Shown here: positions 35,378 through 44,434 of the stretch, in pieces
Numbering within the stretch: position 1 is the stretch's first letter
How the letters are laid out: every line of letters starts with the position of its first letter
Assembly (NCBI RefSeq): GCF_038005985.1
Contig: NZ_JBBOUI010000001.1
Span: 2,624,001-2,688,000, forward strand
Reading direction: 5' to 3'
Length of the DNA stretch: 64,000 bases
Source of the DNA: Solibacillus sp. FSL R7-0682
GTDB taxonomy: Bacteria; Bacillota; Bacilli; Bacillales_A; Planococcaceae
Program-made: the position numbers and the translations under genes
The notes under the pieces: generated by a model
Database searches by the model: none
What the model saw: the letters and a program-made list of their open reading frames with translations, nothing else
What the model was told of the DNA's origin: nothing

Positions 35378-36304
35378 TTAAACAAAAATCATAAACAAAA
35401 GTAAATTATAAATGATCGTATTTTTTATGAATCGCGGCCAGTTTACTTTTTTAATTCCATTTAAATCGTCCAAATATTCGTTTACTATAATATTAAGATT
35501 TAGCGTAAAAAAAACAAAACCAATATGATATGAGCCAAAAATCCTTTCCATAAAATACATTTGAATCACAAAAAATATCCCTGTTATTATTCCGACTTTT
35601 TGCGCAGTGATTGACTTTTCTTTCTCCTTCACTTTTCGCTTACGACTCTCTATAATTTCATATATTATAAATAACATTAACCCTATTAGCCCTAAAATTG
35701 AATGCCAGGAAAGCCATTTATCTTGACTCCTCACATCATTATAAACATCCACAATCGCGTTTCCTATATTCCCCTTCTCCAATTGAAAGCTTCGTTGCAA
35801 CTTCATATCTAATACAACAAATGAATAATTCCCTGATAATACTTTAATATAGCGTTTTTCCCCATTTTCGAACTCTAGAAATAAATCATAGGAATCATTA
35901 TAGTCTTTCAAATTCCCCTCAAACGGCTTAGTTTGTGCAGTTTGAAAAAGGCTTTCTAGCTTTTCCAAATACTGAACCTCTGTTGTTGCCGCGCGATTTG
36001 TATAAAAAATTGATGTAATATTATACATCTTTTCTGGTGTATGATTGAGTAGAATTGTCGCTTCCTTTAAATTTCCTAAATCTTTTATTTCGGATCCGGT
36101 TAGCTCATTTATTTCAGTTGGAGCTTTCAACGTTTGAAGAAATACAAAAAATACACAAGTAAATAGAATAAGAACTGTTATGTATCCATATCGATTTTTA
36201 CGTTTTACTTTTTCTAAGCGTGCTGTTATTTCATTTAATTTTTTTGCCTTTGTCTTTTCCGTCAACGGCTTTCTAGCAATCGCTTTAAATTGTTCCTCAT
36301 GCAT
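35378..36304 (-). CDS. Membrane protein, probable ECF anti-sigma factor
   Basis: A 308-residue protein. A short charged cytosolic N-terminus (1-40) precedes a membrane helix (about 42-60), an extracytoplasmic region (about 61-195) and four more helices (about 200-220, 238-255, 262-280, 290-308). The start MHEEQFKAIARKPL, overlapping an upstream ORF that ends like an ECF sigma factor, is the layout of sigma/anti-sigma pairs. Ribosome binding site GGAGGGAGGAGC. The extracytoplasmic domain is not recognised. If the sigma gene is truly truncated, this protein has lost its local partner. Confidence 0.5.
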   Translation of the reverse strand: MHEEQFKAIARKPLTEKTKAKKLNEITARLEKVKRKNRYGYITVLILFTCVFFVFLQTLKAPTEINELTGSEIKDLGNLKEATILLNHTPEKMYNITSIFYTNRAATTEVQYLEKLESLFQTAQTKPFEGNLKDYNDSYDLFLEFENGEKRYIKVLSGNYSFVVLDMKLQRSFQLEKGNIGNAIVDVYNDVRSQDKWLSWHSILGLIGLMLFIIYEIIESRKRKVKEKEKSITAQKVGIITGIFFVIQMYFMERIFGSYHIGFVFFTLNLNIIVNEYLDDLNGIKKVNWPRFIKNTIIYNLLLFMIFV

Positions 36305-36411
36305 GCTCCTCCCTCCAAAAATGATGAATGACTAAGCTTTTTCATCGCGCGCTTTACTGCAATGGCTACCTTCTTTTCGTTCCAGTCTAAAATGTTACTT
36401 GCTTCTGGATT
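36302..36411 (-). pseudogene. 3' remnant of an ECF sigma-factor gene
   Basis: The frame reads EASNILDWNEKKVAIAVKRA MKKL and then FLEGGA, running into the start of the anti-sigma-like gene. This matches the end of sigma region 4 (A-x-IL-x-W-x-E-x-KV-x(4)-RA-x-KKL). Nothing resembling region 2 or the rest of region 4 lies upstream. Instead the frame enters a palindrome (36415-36432) and GC-rich repeat-like sequence. The gene therefore appears deleted from its 5' side. Confidence 0.5.
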
Positions 36412-36414
36412 CGA

Positions 36415-36480
36415 CTTTGCGCTGGCGCAAAGAACTCCTTTCCGAATACGTGACATCCGCCGGAGGCTTAGGGTACGTTT
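36415..36480. repeat. Palindrome and GC-rich element at the sigma remnant junction
   Basis: CTTTGCGCTGGCGCAAAG (36415-36432) has perfect 8-base arms. It is followed by TCCGCCGGA near 36455-36465 and ends by about 36480. The composition contrasts with the A/T-rich surroundings. A REP-like or MITE-like origin is inferred. Confidence 0.4.
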
Positions 36481-36600
36481 TTTATATTGAACTGATTATC
36501 AAGTTAAGGTTTCTATTCTACCGGGAAATTACAAGACTTACTTAAATTATATGATAATGGTAAAATTTGTTTAATTCAAATAGAAAGTGAGATGTAAAAA

Positions 36601-37431
36601 TTGATTTTGGAATTAAATAAAACAGAATTTTATAAATGTAAAGACTTATTACCCGATAAAGGGCATTTAGAAGCGAGAGCTATCATTCACGGAGTAAACC
36701 CAGGCCGTATTTTTGTAGATGACAATAATCACCCGACTACCGGGTTTATTTGGCTAGGGAATAACGATGGGTTTCACTTTATTGGCGATGAAAATAATGA
36801 AGGCTTTAATACGAAATTAGATCATTTTATTGAGGCATTCATTAAACCTGAGGCAAAAAAGGTTGGGTTAACTTGGTTTGAGGCAATAGGAACTCATAAT
36901 AAATGGTACGAAACACTTGAAAAAACGTTTCATCACCGTAAATTAAGTAATTGGAATCAACGGGTTTATACATTAAAAAAAAGCAATTTTAAAGGTAACG
37001 AGGCATTTCCTGATGAACAAGACTATCAGATTGTAAAAATGAGTGAAGCGCTTTTTTATAATATTGATCAAACAATTCAAAACATTGAGTTTTTGCATGC
37101 TAAACTATCAGAATTTTGGTCTTCAACAAGAAGTTTCTTTGATGAAGGGATTGGCTACTGTATCATCCACAAAAATGAAATTGTAAGCGTATGTTTTTCA
37201 GGATTTGTCTTTGAAAACGTTCACTGTATAGATATTGAAACTTTAAAAGAACACCAAGGGAAGAAGTTAGCTCAAAAAGTGGCTTCGACTTATGTGGAAG
37301 ATTGCTTGACTCATAATCTTGTACCCTATTGGGATTGTATGGAGTCTAACAAGCCTTCCATTGCAGTTGCAGAAAACTTAGGGTTTACAAATACTTTTAA
37401 CTATAAAGGATATGAATTTCCAATAGACTAA
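36601..37431 (+). CDS. GNAT family acetyltransferase
   Basis: A 276-residue protein with an N-terminal half of the GNAT_acetyltr_2-like type (HGVNPGRIFVDD, TTGFIWLGNNDGFHFIGD) and a C-terminal GNAT domain. In the latter, HQGKKLAQKV (about 219-228) is the acetyl-CoA pyrophosphate loop and SNKPSIAVAENLGF is the usual motif B. The substrate is unknown. It starts with TTG at 36601 behind a weak ribosome binding site (GTGAGATG). It is a lone plus-strand gene between minus-strand genes, possibly acquired. Confidence 0.82.
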   Translation: MILELNKTEFYKCKDLLPDKGHLEARAIIHGVNPGRIFVDDNNHPTTGFIWLGNNDGFHFIGDENNEGFNTKLDHFIEAFIKPEAKKVGLTWFEAIGTHNKWYETLEKTFHHRKLSNWNQRVYTLKKSNFKGNEAFPDEQDYQIVKMSEALFYNIDQTIQNIEFLHAKLSEFWSSTRSFFDEGIGYCIIHKNEIVSVCFSGFVFENVHCIDIETLKEHQGKKLAQKVASTYVEDCLTHNLVPYWDCMESNKPSIAVAENLGFTNTFNYKGYEFPID

Positions 37432-37480
37432 TTTTCTTAATTGTCTTTTCCACTTTTACGTTCAATTTAGCATTAAAAAA

Positions 37481-37502
37481 CCCGTTCGAAATTTCGAACG
37501 GG
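37481..37502 (-). terminator. Terminator of the YpvA helicase gene
   Basis: CCCGTTCGAAA and TTTCGAACGGG form a near-perfect palindrome; six T follow on the minus strand. Confidence 0.85.
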
Positions 37503-37508
37503 TAATTA

Positions 37509-39410
37509 TTATTGTGGCTCTACGGCTAAAATGTCGATGAAGTTTGGCTTAACCTTTGCTTCTTCTTCATTTAATAAAATATGGATATCACCATGGTCAT
37601 TTGATGTACGAATTAATCGACCCATTCCTTGCTGTAGACGTAGCTGCATAAATGGTAGCTCTACCTCTTCAAATGGATTTTGTGCAAAGGAACGCTTTGC
37701 ATCAAATAATGGATCATGTGGTGGGAATGGTAAATCGAAAATAATGACACGTGTTAAAGCTTCCTCTGGTAAATCTAAACCTTCCCATAGATGATATGAG
37801 CATAAGGTTTTAATATCTCCGTTTTGGAAATCACGTACGATTGCTGATAGCTCACGGTCCCCTTCAAAGGCAACGTTTAGGCGTGTCATTAGACTAAGCT
37901 TTGATTTAAAGCCATTCATAGCTTGCTTTGATTTAAATAGAATTAATGTTTTTTCACCATCTTTTAGTAGCTGCTCTACTTTTACTACCTTTTCATTCTG
38001 TTTTAATTCATGCAAGTAAATTTTCATTACTTCCTCATAATCAAATGGTGATGGCACGCTAAAGCTCTGATATTTTTCAATCCCTAAACTTGATGCGATA
38101 TAGCTAAAGTCCTTTTTCACTGATAATGTTGCAGATGAGAAAACAATTGGCATTTTTTTCGAGAATAAAGTTTCAGATAATACATCTGTTATTAAGCGTG
38201 GCATTATAACTAATGTCTCTTCTCCATCTGTATCCTCTAACCAATCTACCGCATCACCTTGCGCAACAAAAATGCGAATCGCTGCTGCATAGTGCTCTAA
38301 AAATTCTTCCGCCATATTTAATTCATACTCTGGAATCATATAAAGCTCTGACTCGAATACAAACTCTTCTAATAGTTGCTCTACATCAGCAACAACCCGA
38401 TTCCCTAAAGCAATTAATCGCTCTGATTTTTTAATGCGTTTTCGCTCTTCTTCTGACGGTACTACATCTTCACGTAATTGATCAAAAAATAGTTCATGAT
38501 GGTCTTGTAAATGTTCCATTGCATATAGTGTACGCTCACGAACACCATCTACCATTAGACGCTCTAACAACTCAACAATTGTGTAGGCTTGTACTTTATA
38601 TGTTAACGCTTTTTGTGCTGCATATTCTAGTAGATGTCCTTCATCTAATACTATCATCGATACTTCTGGAAGTAATGGTAATTGTCCTTCACGTTCACGA
38701 GATTCCTTCGTCGCTAAATGCTCCATTAAGAAATCCTGTGAACAAATAATTAAGTCTGTAGATTTACGATAATGTGCACGGTGCAATGTTTGTCCACAAC
38801 GGTTGCGTAAATCACAAACAGCACATTGCATAATTGAGTTATAATTCACCTTTTGCCAATCTTCATCGCTCACTGCTGAATAATCCGAACGTTCTCCATA
38901 TGGCTGTACGGCAATCATACTCCCTTGTGCATAGACGCCGTCTGGAATAGAAAAAGCAATATCGTCAATCCACTCTTCTGTTTCCGTCTTTTCTGCCTCT
39001 TCAAAACGCTTTAAACATAAATATTGATCCCGTGATTTTGCTAGACGAACGTCGATTTCTAAACCTAATACATCACGTAATTTATGAATATCGCCGCCCT
39101 CTTTTACAAGCTGATCAATTAATGTTTCATCTGCACATGCGATTAATGCAGGCTTGCCTGTATAGCGTGCATAAGATACAGCCGGTAAAAGGTATGCAAT
39201 TGTTTTACCCGTACCAACACCTGCCTCTGCAAACAAAACATTTTTTTCTTTTAATGCTTGTTCAATTTGATAAGCCATAAATATTTGCTCATCACGGCAT
39301 TCAAAACCTTTTTCTGGTAGTTCGTCATATAAAACGTCACCCATCCAATCGCCAAGCGAATCGAAAAATGACTTTTCTTTTGATAAATCAAATGGTAAAG
39401 ATTTTCTCAA
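37509..39410 (-). CDS. ypvA: XPD/DinG-like iron-sulfur DNA helicase YpvA
   Basis: A 633-residue superfamily 2 helicase. Walker A GVGTGKT is near residue 63, the DEAH-type box is DEGHLLE, and the C-terminal motif is QGMGRLIRT. Between motifs I and II four cysteines (YLCLKRF, then CAVCDLRNRC) form the XPD-type [4Fe-4S] site. It has no exonuclease domain, unlike the second family member DinG at 57089-59869, and matches B. subtilis YpvA in length. It probably acts in DNA repair. The start is TTG 39410, nine bases after GAGGGGG; the earlier in-frame TTG lies in the ribosome binding site. Confidence 0.9.
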   Translation of the reverse strand: MRKSLPFDLSKEKSFFDSLGDWMGDVLYDELPEKGFECRDEQIFMAYQIEQALKEKNVLFAEAGVGTGKTIAYLLPAVSYARYTGKPALIACADETLIDQLVKEGGDIHKLRDVLGLEIDVRLAKSRDQYLCLKRFEEAEKTETEEWIDDIAFSIPDGVYAQGSMIAVQPYGERSDYSAVSDEDWQKVNYNSIMQCAVCDLRNRCGQTLHRAHYRKSTDLIICSQDFLMEHLATKESREREGQLPLLPEVSMIVLDEGHLLEYAAQKALTYKVQAYTIVELLERLMVDGVRERTLYAMEHLQDHHELFFDQLREDVVPSEEERKRIKKSERLIALGNRVVADVEQLLEEFVFESELYMIPEYELNMAEEFLEHYAAAIRIFVAQGDAVDWLEDTDGEETLVIMPRLITDVLSETLFSKKMPIVFSSATLSVKKDFSYIASSLGIEKYQSFSVPSPFDYEEVMKIYLHELKQNEKVVKVEQLLKDGEKTLILFKSKQAMNGFKSKLSLMTRLNVAFEGDRELSAIVRDFQNGDIKTLCSYHLWEGLDLPEEALTRVIIFDLPFPPHDPLFDAKRSFAQNPFEEVELPFMQLRLQQGMGRLIRTSNDHGDIHILLNEEEAKVKPNFIDILAVEPQ

Positions 39411-39433
39411 ATGGATGTTCCCCCTCAAAATGA

Positions 39434-39464
39434 AGCGGAAGGAACTTTAAAGCATCCCTTCCGC
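39434..39464. terminator. Hairpin upstream of ypvA
   Basis: GCGGAAGG and CCTTCCGC pair around a 15-base loop. No clear T-run follows on the minus strand, so this may be a weak attenuator in the ypvA leader or a processing site. Confidence 0.4.
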
Positions 39465-39610
39465 ATTTAATTCTTCTTAAATAACCCTTTTAAAAATAAT
39501 TGACAAATTAGAAATACATTACATTTCCAATCGCTAAAAAATTCCGTACTTATCATTATACTACGTATGTTATAAAAATCCTACTTAGACCAATTATTAA
39601 AGAGAAAAAA

Positions 39611-39635
39611 CTACACTAGATTGGATCTAATGTAG
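39611..39635 (-). terminator. Terminator of ypsC
   Basis: CTACATTAGAT pairs with the complementary ATCTAGTGTAG (one G-U pair) on the minus strand, followed by TTTTTTCTC. Confidence 0.75.
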
Positions 39636-39646
39636 CCATTTCAAAA

Positions 39647-40786
39647 TTATTGATCACGCTTAGATTTTTGACCCCAATATTGATAGAAGTCTGTACGAAT
39701 GAAGCCATTAAATAGTTTGCGTTTTTTCGTTGCTTTTCTTCCGTAATGCACTTCTAAATCTTCCATTGAAGAAAGCATGTAAACTGACCAAGTTGGATAG
39801 TTTTGCATAACTTGTCCAAATTGGCGTAGCATTTTTTCGATTTCTTCAAGTTCACCGATACGCTCACCGTACGGAGGGTTTGTTACAATAACACCATCTG
39901 TTAACTTCGTAGTAAAATCAGTCGCTTGCATTTGCTTAAATGTGATCATATCACCAAAGCCTGCTTCCATTGCATTTTCTTGTGCAATTGAAACCATGCG
40001 ATGATCAATATCCGTTCCGATAATTGTTAATTCTTGATCATAATTAGCTAGTGAATCTGCTTCATCACGTGCTTTGTCCCAAACCACCTGCTTCATCCAA
40101 GGCCATGATTCTGAAATAAACTCACGGTTATAGCCTGGTGCGATATTTTGACCAATCATTGCAGCCTCTAATGCAATTGTGCCTGAACCGCAGAATGGAT
40201 CTACAAATGGACGACTTGGTGACCATTTTGAAATTTTCACTAATGCAGCAGCTAATGTTTCTTTTAACGGTGCTTCCCCTTGGCTCGTACGGTATCCACG
40301 TTTATGTAGACCGACGCCAGACGTATCAATGGTTAATGTTGCCACATCTTTTAAAATCGATATTTCAATTTTAAATGTAGGACCCGATTCATCTAAAAAG
40401 CCAAGACGTTTGTATGCAAGTTTCATGCGCTCCACAATTGCCTTTTTCGTAATTGCTTGGCAATCTGGTACACTAAATAATTTCGATTTGACCGATTTAC
40501 CTGATACCGGGAAAGAAGCATCTACTGGTAAATACTTTTCCCACTGTACTGCTTTTACCCCTTCAAATAATTGATCAAATGTATGTGCTGGAAACTCAGC
40601 AACAACGATTTTAACACGATCCGCTACGCGTAACCAAAGATTCGTACGTGCAATTGCTAGCTCGTCCCCTTCAAAATACACTTTGCCGTTGTCAACACGT
40701 GTTTCATAACCTAATGCGCGCACTTCATCGGCAACAATGGCTTCTAATCCCATTGCAGCTGTTGCGACTAATTGAAATTTTGTCAT
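39647..40786 (-). CDS. ypsC: THUMP-domain 23S rRNA methyltransferase YpsC
   Basis: A 379-residue protein with an N-terminal ferredoxin-like/THUMP region (about 1-155) and a Rossmann methyltransferase domain. SAM-binding DPFCGSGTIALEA is near residue 197 and the catalytic NPPYGERIG near 305 (N-methyltransferase NPPY motif). This is the RlmL N-half/RlmK-like guanine-N2 methyltransferase group. In B. subtilis ypsC lies next to rnpB; here a GGDEF-EAL gene has come between them. It starts six bases after that gene ends, so the two are probably co-transcribed. Confidence 0.93.
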   Translation of the reverse strand: MTKFQLVATAAMGLEAIVADEVRALGYETRVDNGKVYFEGDELAIARTNLWLRVADRVKIVVAEFPAHTFDQLFEGVKAVQWEKYLPVDASFPVSGKSVKSKLFSVPDCQAITKKAIVERMKLAYKRLGFLDESGPTFKIEISILKDVATLTIDTSGVGLHKRGYRTSQGEAPLKETLAAALVKISKWSPSRPFVDPFCGSGTIALEAAMIGQNIAPGYNREFISESWPWMKQVVWDKARDEADSLANYDQELTIIGTDIDHRMVSIAQENAMEAGFGDMITFKQMQATDFTTKLTDGVIVTNPPYGERIGELEEIEKMLRQFGQVMQNYPTWSVYMLSSMEDLEVHYGRKATKKRKLFNGFIRTDFYQYWGQKSKRDQ

Positions 40787-40792
40787 ATGTTG

Positions 40793-42541
40793 TTATATCC
40801 TTCCTTGATGTTCGATTTCCCAAAATTGAATAAACTCTACTAATTCTTCAAGCGGCAATGGCTTACTGTAATAATAGCCTTGAATAACATCACACCCTAG
40901 AGATTTTAGTAGTTCTACTTGTTGTCCATTTTCTACACCTTCTGCAATCACTTTCATTTGTAAGCGATGTGCCATTTGAATAATCGCATCCACAATCGCT
41001 TCTTTTTCTGCTAGCGAACATATTTGCTGAATAAAGCTTCGATCAATTTTTAATGCATCTAAAGGGAAACGCACTAAATAACTTAATGATGAATAGCCTG
41101 TTCCGAAATCATCGATGGATAATTTAAAACCTAACTGTTTTAGCCTTACCAATTTACTCACAGTTTCATTCGCACTATTCATGACTGTACGTTCAGTTAC
41201 TTCAATTTCAAATGCATGAGCTGATGTATTGTTTTTTTCTAAGATGGATTGTATGGATTCTAAGAAGTTTTGTTGTTGGAAATGAATACTTGAAACATTA
41301 ATTGCAATTGGAATTTTTGAGTAACCTTCTCTTAATAATTTATTATACCCTTTACAAGCTAACTCAAAAATTATTTCGCTTAAAGGAATAATCAGTCCTG
41401 TTTCTTCTGCATACTCTATAAATTCTGCTGGTGATACAAAGCCTAATTTTTCATTATTCCAACGAACTAGTGCTTCAACACCTATTATATTTTCAGTTTT
41501 AATACAAATTTTCGGCTGAAATGCTAATGAAAAATCGCGATTTTCAATTGCTTTGCGCAATTCACTATCTAATATTAACAAGCGCTTCGTATCTGTGTTT
41601 AAGTCATCAAAATAAAAAGAAAAACTATTTCGACCATTATCTTTTGAAAATGTCATCGCCTTATCTGCACGATTTAATAACTCTTCAGTCGTCGTACCAT
41701 CTTCAGGATAAATACTAATACCTAAACTCGTTGAAACAAAAATTTCCTGATCATGAATTATAATTGGCTTTTCAATTTCTTGAATAATTTGCTTTGCGAA
41801 CATAGCTGCCTCACGTGGGTGCTGTATATCAGCCAATGTGATAACGAACTCATCTCCACCATAACGTGCTAACAAATCCTTCGTACTTAACAAGCCTTTA
41901 ATACGTTTGGAAACCTCGATTAGAAGCTGATCCCCAATTTCATGTCCAAGCGTGTCATTTACTTGTTTAAATCGATCCAAGTCCATAAAAAATACTGCAT
42001 GCTGTACTGGCTGTATAATGTCAGAAGTTGTTTCAATTAATGTTTTCATTTGCTCTAAATAGGCAAATCGATTACATACTTTTGTTAAAGAATCTTGCAA
42101 TGTTTTCTTTTTTAATTCATTCTCTACAAATTTCCGCTCCGATAAATCAGTAAAAATCCCGCAGTAATTTGTAATCTCGTTCTGTTCATTATGAATCGCA
42201 ATAATCGAAAGCCACTCTGGATATAACTCTCCATTTTTTCGTCGATTCCAAATTTCCCCTTCCCACATATCTTGTTCCTCAAGTATTTGCCACATACCAT
42301 CATAAAATGATTTATCATGCCTACCTGACTGTAAGATTGAAGGGCGATTCCCTACTACGTCTTCTTTATTATAGCCTGTAACAATTTCAAAGGCTGAGTT
42401 AACTGTTATAATTCGCTTTTTTTTATCTGTAATCATAATGCCTTCAGTTATGTTTTCAAATAACTTTTCAATCAGAAAATCTGGATACTGAGACAACGAT
42501 AAATCTTGCATATTAGCTACATTAGACAACGTTTCGTTCAA
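40793..42541 (-). CDS. PAS-GGDEF-EAL cyclic-di-GMP turnover protein
   Basis: A 582-residue cytosolic protein with no membrane segment. A PAS domain (about 20-140) is followed by a GGDEF domain (about 145-305, motif YGGDEF intact) and an EAL domain (about 320-575). The EAL catalytic set is complete by eye: EALVRW, NVSS, EVTER, IDDFGTGYSS, LKIDRSF, AEGVE, QGYYYSKP. It could make and/or degrade cyclic di-GMP. The start is TTG 42541 after AAGGGTGAT. Its place between rnpB and ypsC breaks a conserved gene order, so it is probably an insertion in this lineage. Confidence 0.92.
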   Translation of the reverse strand: MNETLSNVANMQDLSLSQYPDFLIEKLFENITEGIMITDKKKRIITVNSAFEIVTGYNKEDVVGNRPSILQSGRHDKSFYDGMWQILEEQDMWEGEIWNRRKNGELYPEWLSIIAIHNEQNEITNYCGIFTDLSERKFVENELKKKTLQDSLTKVCNRFAYLEQMKTLIETTSDIIQPVQHAVFFMDLDRFKQVNDTLGHEIGDQLLIEVSKRIKGLLSTKDLLARYGGDEFVITLADIQHPREAAMFAKQIIQEIEKPIIIHDQEIFVSTSLGISIYPEDGTTTEELLNRADKAMTFSKDNGRNSFSFYFDDLNTDTKRLLILDSELRKAIENRDFSLAFQPKICIKTENIIGVEALVRWNNEKLGFVSPAEFIEYAEETGLIIPLSEIIFELACKGYNKLLREGYSKIPIAINVSSIHFQQQNFLESIQSILEKNNTSAHAFEIEVTERTVMNSANETVSKLVRLKQLGFKLSIDDFGTGYSSLSYLVRFPLDALKIDRSFIQQICSLAEKEAIVDAIIQMAHRLQMKVIAEGVENGQQVELLKSLGCDVIQGYYYSKPLPLEELVEFIQFWEIEHQGRI

Positions 42542-42702
42542 CGAATATCACCCTTATACTTATTAGAAATTCACCTTTTTTAAAATATTGATTGTTTCTT
42601 ATGTATCAATAAAGGGTTTTCCAATCTTAAGCTAGTTACAGCTTAATACCTTCAATTGTTGCTCCCCTTTTGTATACCCCAACATAATTATTTACTAAGA
42701 AA

Positions 42703-42730
42703 GGCCCTCCACAAAAAATAATGGAGAGCC
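42703..42730. terminator. Terminator of RNase P RNA
   Basis: GGCCCTCCA and TGGAGAGCC pair around AAAAAATAA, with T-rich tracts on both sides. It lies just past the 3' end of rnpB in the minus direction. Confidence 0.8.
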
Positions 42731-42744
42731 CTTTTATGTGTGAA

Positions 42745-43142
42745 AAAAGCATCAATAATCAATAAGCCATGTTTTGTTCCTAAGTACTCAAACAGCTTGC
42801 GCCTCGTACGACTAGGTAGTAATCATCTATCTACGACTAATATAGCCGTCCCTCCATCCGTTCATTTCCTTCAGGAGAGTGCCCCTACCATAATTTGGGT
42901 TTCTCACTCATGGGGTTTACCTCGTTCCACCTTATAACTTTCATTATAAGCTCCGTCACTGTGGCACTTTCAGGAAGTTTCGTCCATATCATAAGACTTA
43001 GGAGTTCCTTCCGCCGTCAAGCTAAAGCTTGCCTTACCTTATTTTTTCAGTAAGCACGAACACTACGCGCATCTCAGCAGCGTGTGAGCATGGACTTTCC
43101 TCTACGATTTAGAAACCGCAGCGATTACTCGAATATTGATGT
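42745..43142 (-). ncRNA. rnpB: RNase P RNA, B-type
   Basis: The minus strand reads GAGTAATCGCTGCGG near the 5' end, AGAGGAAAGTCCATGCTC (conserved CR I), the CACTACG/GTGTTCGTG region, GAAAGTGCCACAGTGACG, GTGGAACGAGGTAAACCCC, and ends GGAACAAAACATGGCTTA. These are the universal and Bacillus-type B landmarks. The length (about 400) matches. It is the catalytic RNA that matures tRNA 5' ends. It is flanked by gpsB as in B. subtilis. Ends are approximate (the 5' end is placed from the promoter). Confidence 0.95.
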
Positions 43143-43148
43143 ACGCTT

Positions 43149-43177
43149 AGTATACTGCACTCTTTGCGAAAAAACAA
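43149..43177 (-). promoter_or_regulatory. Promoter of rnpB
   Basis: TTGTTT, 17 bases, TATACT on the minus strand. The predicted start lies at the mature 5' end of RNase P RNA. Confidence 0.7.
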
Positions 43178-43197
43178 TGTTTCCGCTAATAATCAAA

Positions 43198-43494
43198 CTA
43201 TTCGTATAGTTTGCTACCAAACACATGCTTTTCTAAATTTGAAAGACGTTTTAAAATATCAAAATTTGTCGTATTAGTGTTTGGTTGTGTCGGTGTCACT
43301 TTTCGACTACTGCTACTTAATTCCTGCTTTAAACGTTCATTTTCTTCTTCCAACGCTGCAATTTTTGTCGCAAATGAATCATAGTCTTCACGAATTAAAT
43401 CTAAAAATTGATCCACCTCATCCACATTATAGCCCTTCATGCTTTTTTTAAATTCTTTTTCTAATATATAGTCAGCCGTTAATTTAATATCCAT
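43198..43494 (-). CDS. gpsB: Cell division regulator GpsB
   Basis: A 98-residue DivIVA-family protein, the exact length of B. subtilis GpsB. An N-terminal lipid/partner-binding domain ([20 protein letters not shown]) is followed by a coiled coil (about 35-65) and the conserved C-terminal trimer segment [20 protein letters not shown]. GpsB shuttles PBP1 between septum and side wall; ponA lies 6 kb away in this window. ATG 43494 has the better spacing to GGAAGGA than ATG 43500. Confidence 0.97.
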   Translation of the reverse strand: MDIKLTADYILEKEFKKSMKGYNVDEVDQFLDLIREDYDSFATKIAALEEENERLKQELSSSSRKVTPTQPNTNTTNFDILKRLSNLEKHVFGSKLYE

Positions 43495-43623
43495 TTTCAT
43501 CGTCCTTCCATAACGTTACTTCTTTGTACATATTATAGCATAGGTCAGACGTTTCGTACGCATTCCTTATCAATCGACAAGAAAAAAACATTCATTTGTG
43601 TCATTGTGTAATGATTATGAAAA

Positions 43624-43662
43624 AAGACTGATAAATGGTTGCTAATCCATCCATTTCAGTCC
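43624..43662 (-). terminator. Terminator of the racemase-like gene
   Basis: GGACTGA-A-ATGG pairs with CCAT-TTA-TCAGTC on the minus strand and is followed by TTTTTT. Confidence 0.7.
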
Positions 43663-43695
43663 GTTTCTCAGTAATTTAAGTAACTACATGTTACT

Positions 43696-44337
43696 TTACT
43701 TAAATATTAAATCATTCATATATGTTTTTATTGCTGTTACTGGGCTTAAAACAACATCCCCTGAAAGCTTACTATATATTTCCGCAATATTTGCCATAGA
43801 AAGTTGAGCGACTACGACTGTATTTTCATACGTATCTAGTTCAAGAAGTGTATTTAGCACCTTTTGGTCATGGGCTAGTTTTTCACCAGCCAAGTACCAA
43901 TCAAACACCTCTGGAATGAAAACCACTTCACTTTCTCTTTCTGGAGAGATATATTTTTTTAATCTGGTCATTGTTCCTTCAATTGTCTGCTTATTAGTAA
44001 ATAAAATTTTTAATGGCAAGTGACTACTCTTTAATTGTTCAAATAATAATTCATCAATTTTCAAAATTGGTATGCTCGTAACAAGCTCCATTTGTTCTAA
44101 TAGCACAATATAATTGGTACAAGTGACCAAAATTAGTGCAGGCTCTTGTTCAATTAACTCCATCATTTTAGTAAATATATAATTTTTTTGTTCAGCTAAT
44201 GATTGCTGCTCTCGAATAATGTGTAGCAAATGCGTGTCGACTACATGACGTACTTCAAAAGGCATTTCATGAAGTGATCGTTCCATTATTTCAATATTTA
44301 ATTCAGAAGCATGTAAACAAATCATTAGGGGGCGCAT
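43696..44337 (-). CDS. Unknown protein, possibly Asp/Glu racemase-like fold
   Basis: A 213-residue cytosolic protein. LILVTCTNYIVLLEQ (about 68-82) looks like the first cysteine motif of Asp/Glu/hydantoin racemases, and the late segment VVVAQLSMANI...LSGDVVLSPVTAI has the position of the second motif but lacks its cysteine. If the relation is real the protein would not be a normal two-cysteine racemase. In B. subtilis the gene upstream of gpsB is ypsA, which this does not resemble. The start ATG 44337 follows AAAGGAG. Function unknown. Confidence 0.45.
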   Translation of the reverse strand: MRPLMICLHASELNIEIMERSLHEMPFEVRHVVDTHLLHIIREQQSLAEQKNYIFTKMMELIEQEPALILVTCTNYIVLLEQMELVTSIPILKIDELLFEQLKSSHLPLKILFTNKQTIEGTMTRLKKYISPERESEVVFIPEVFDWYLAGEKLAHDQKVLNTLLELDTYENTVVVAQLSMANIAEIYSKLSGDVVLSPVTAIKTYMNDLIFK

Positions 44338-44434
44338 GTACTCAGCTCCTTTGCTACTTCTTGTAGTATTATAATATGGAAGGTTTAAGTATGCTTTAAT
44401 TGTTTACACTCAAACAAATTAGGAAAACGTTCCA

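Noticed and set aside
42740-42937. Plus-strand ORF of 65 codons
   Set aside because: It lies within RNase P RNA read on the opposite strand; RNA landmarks explain the sequence fully.
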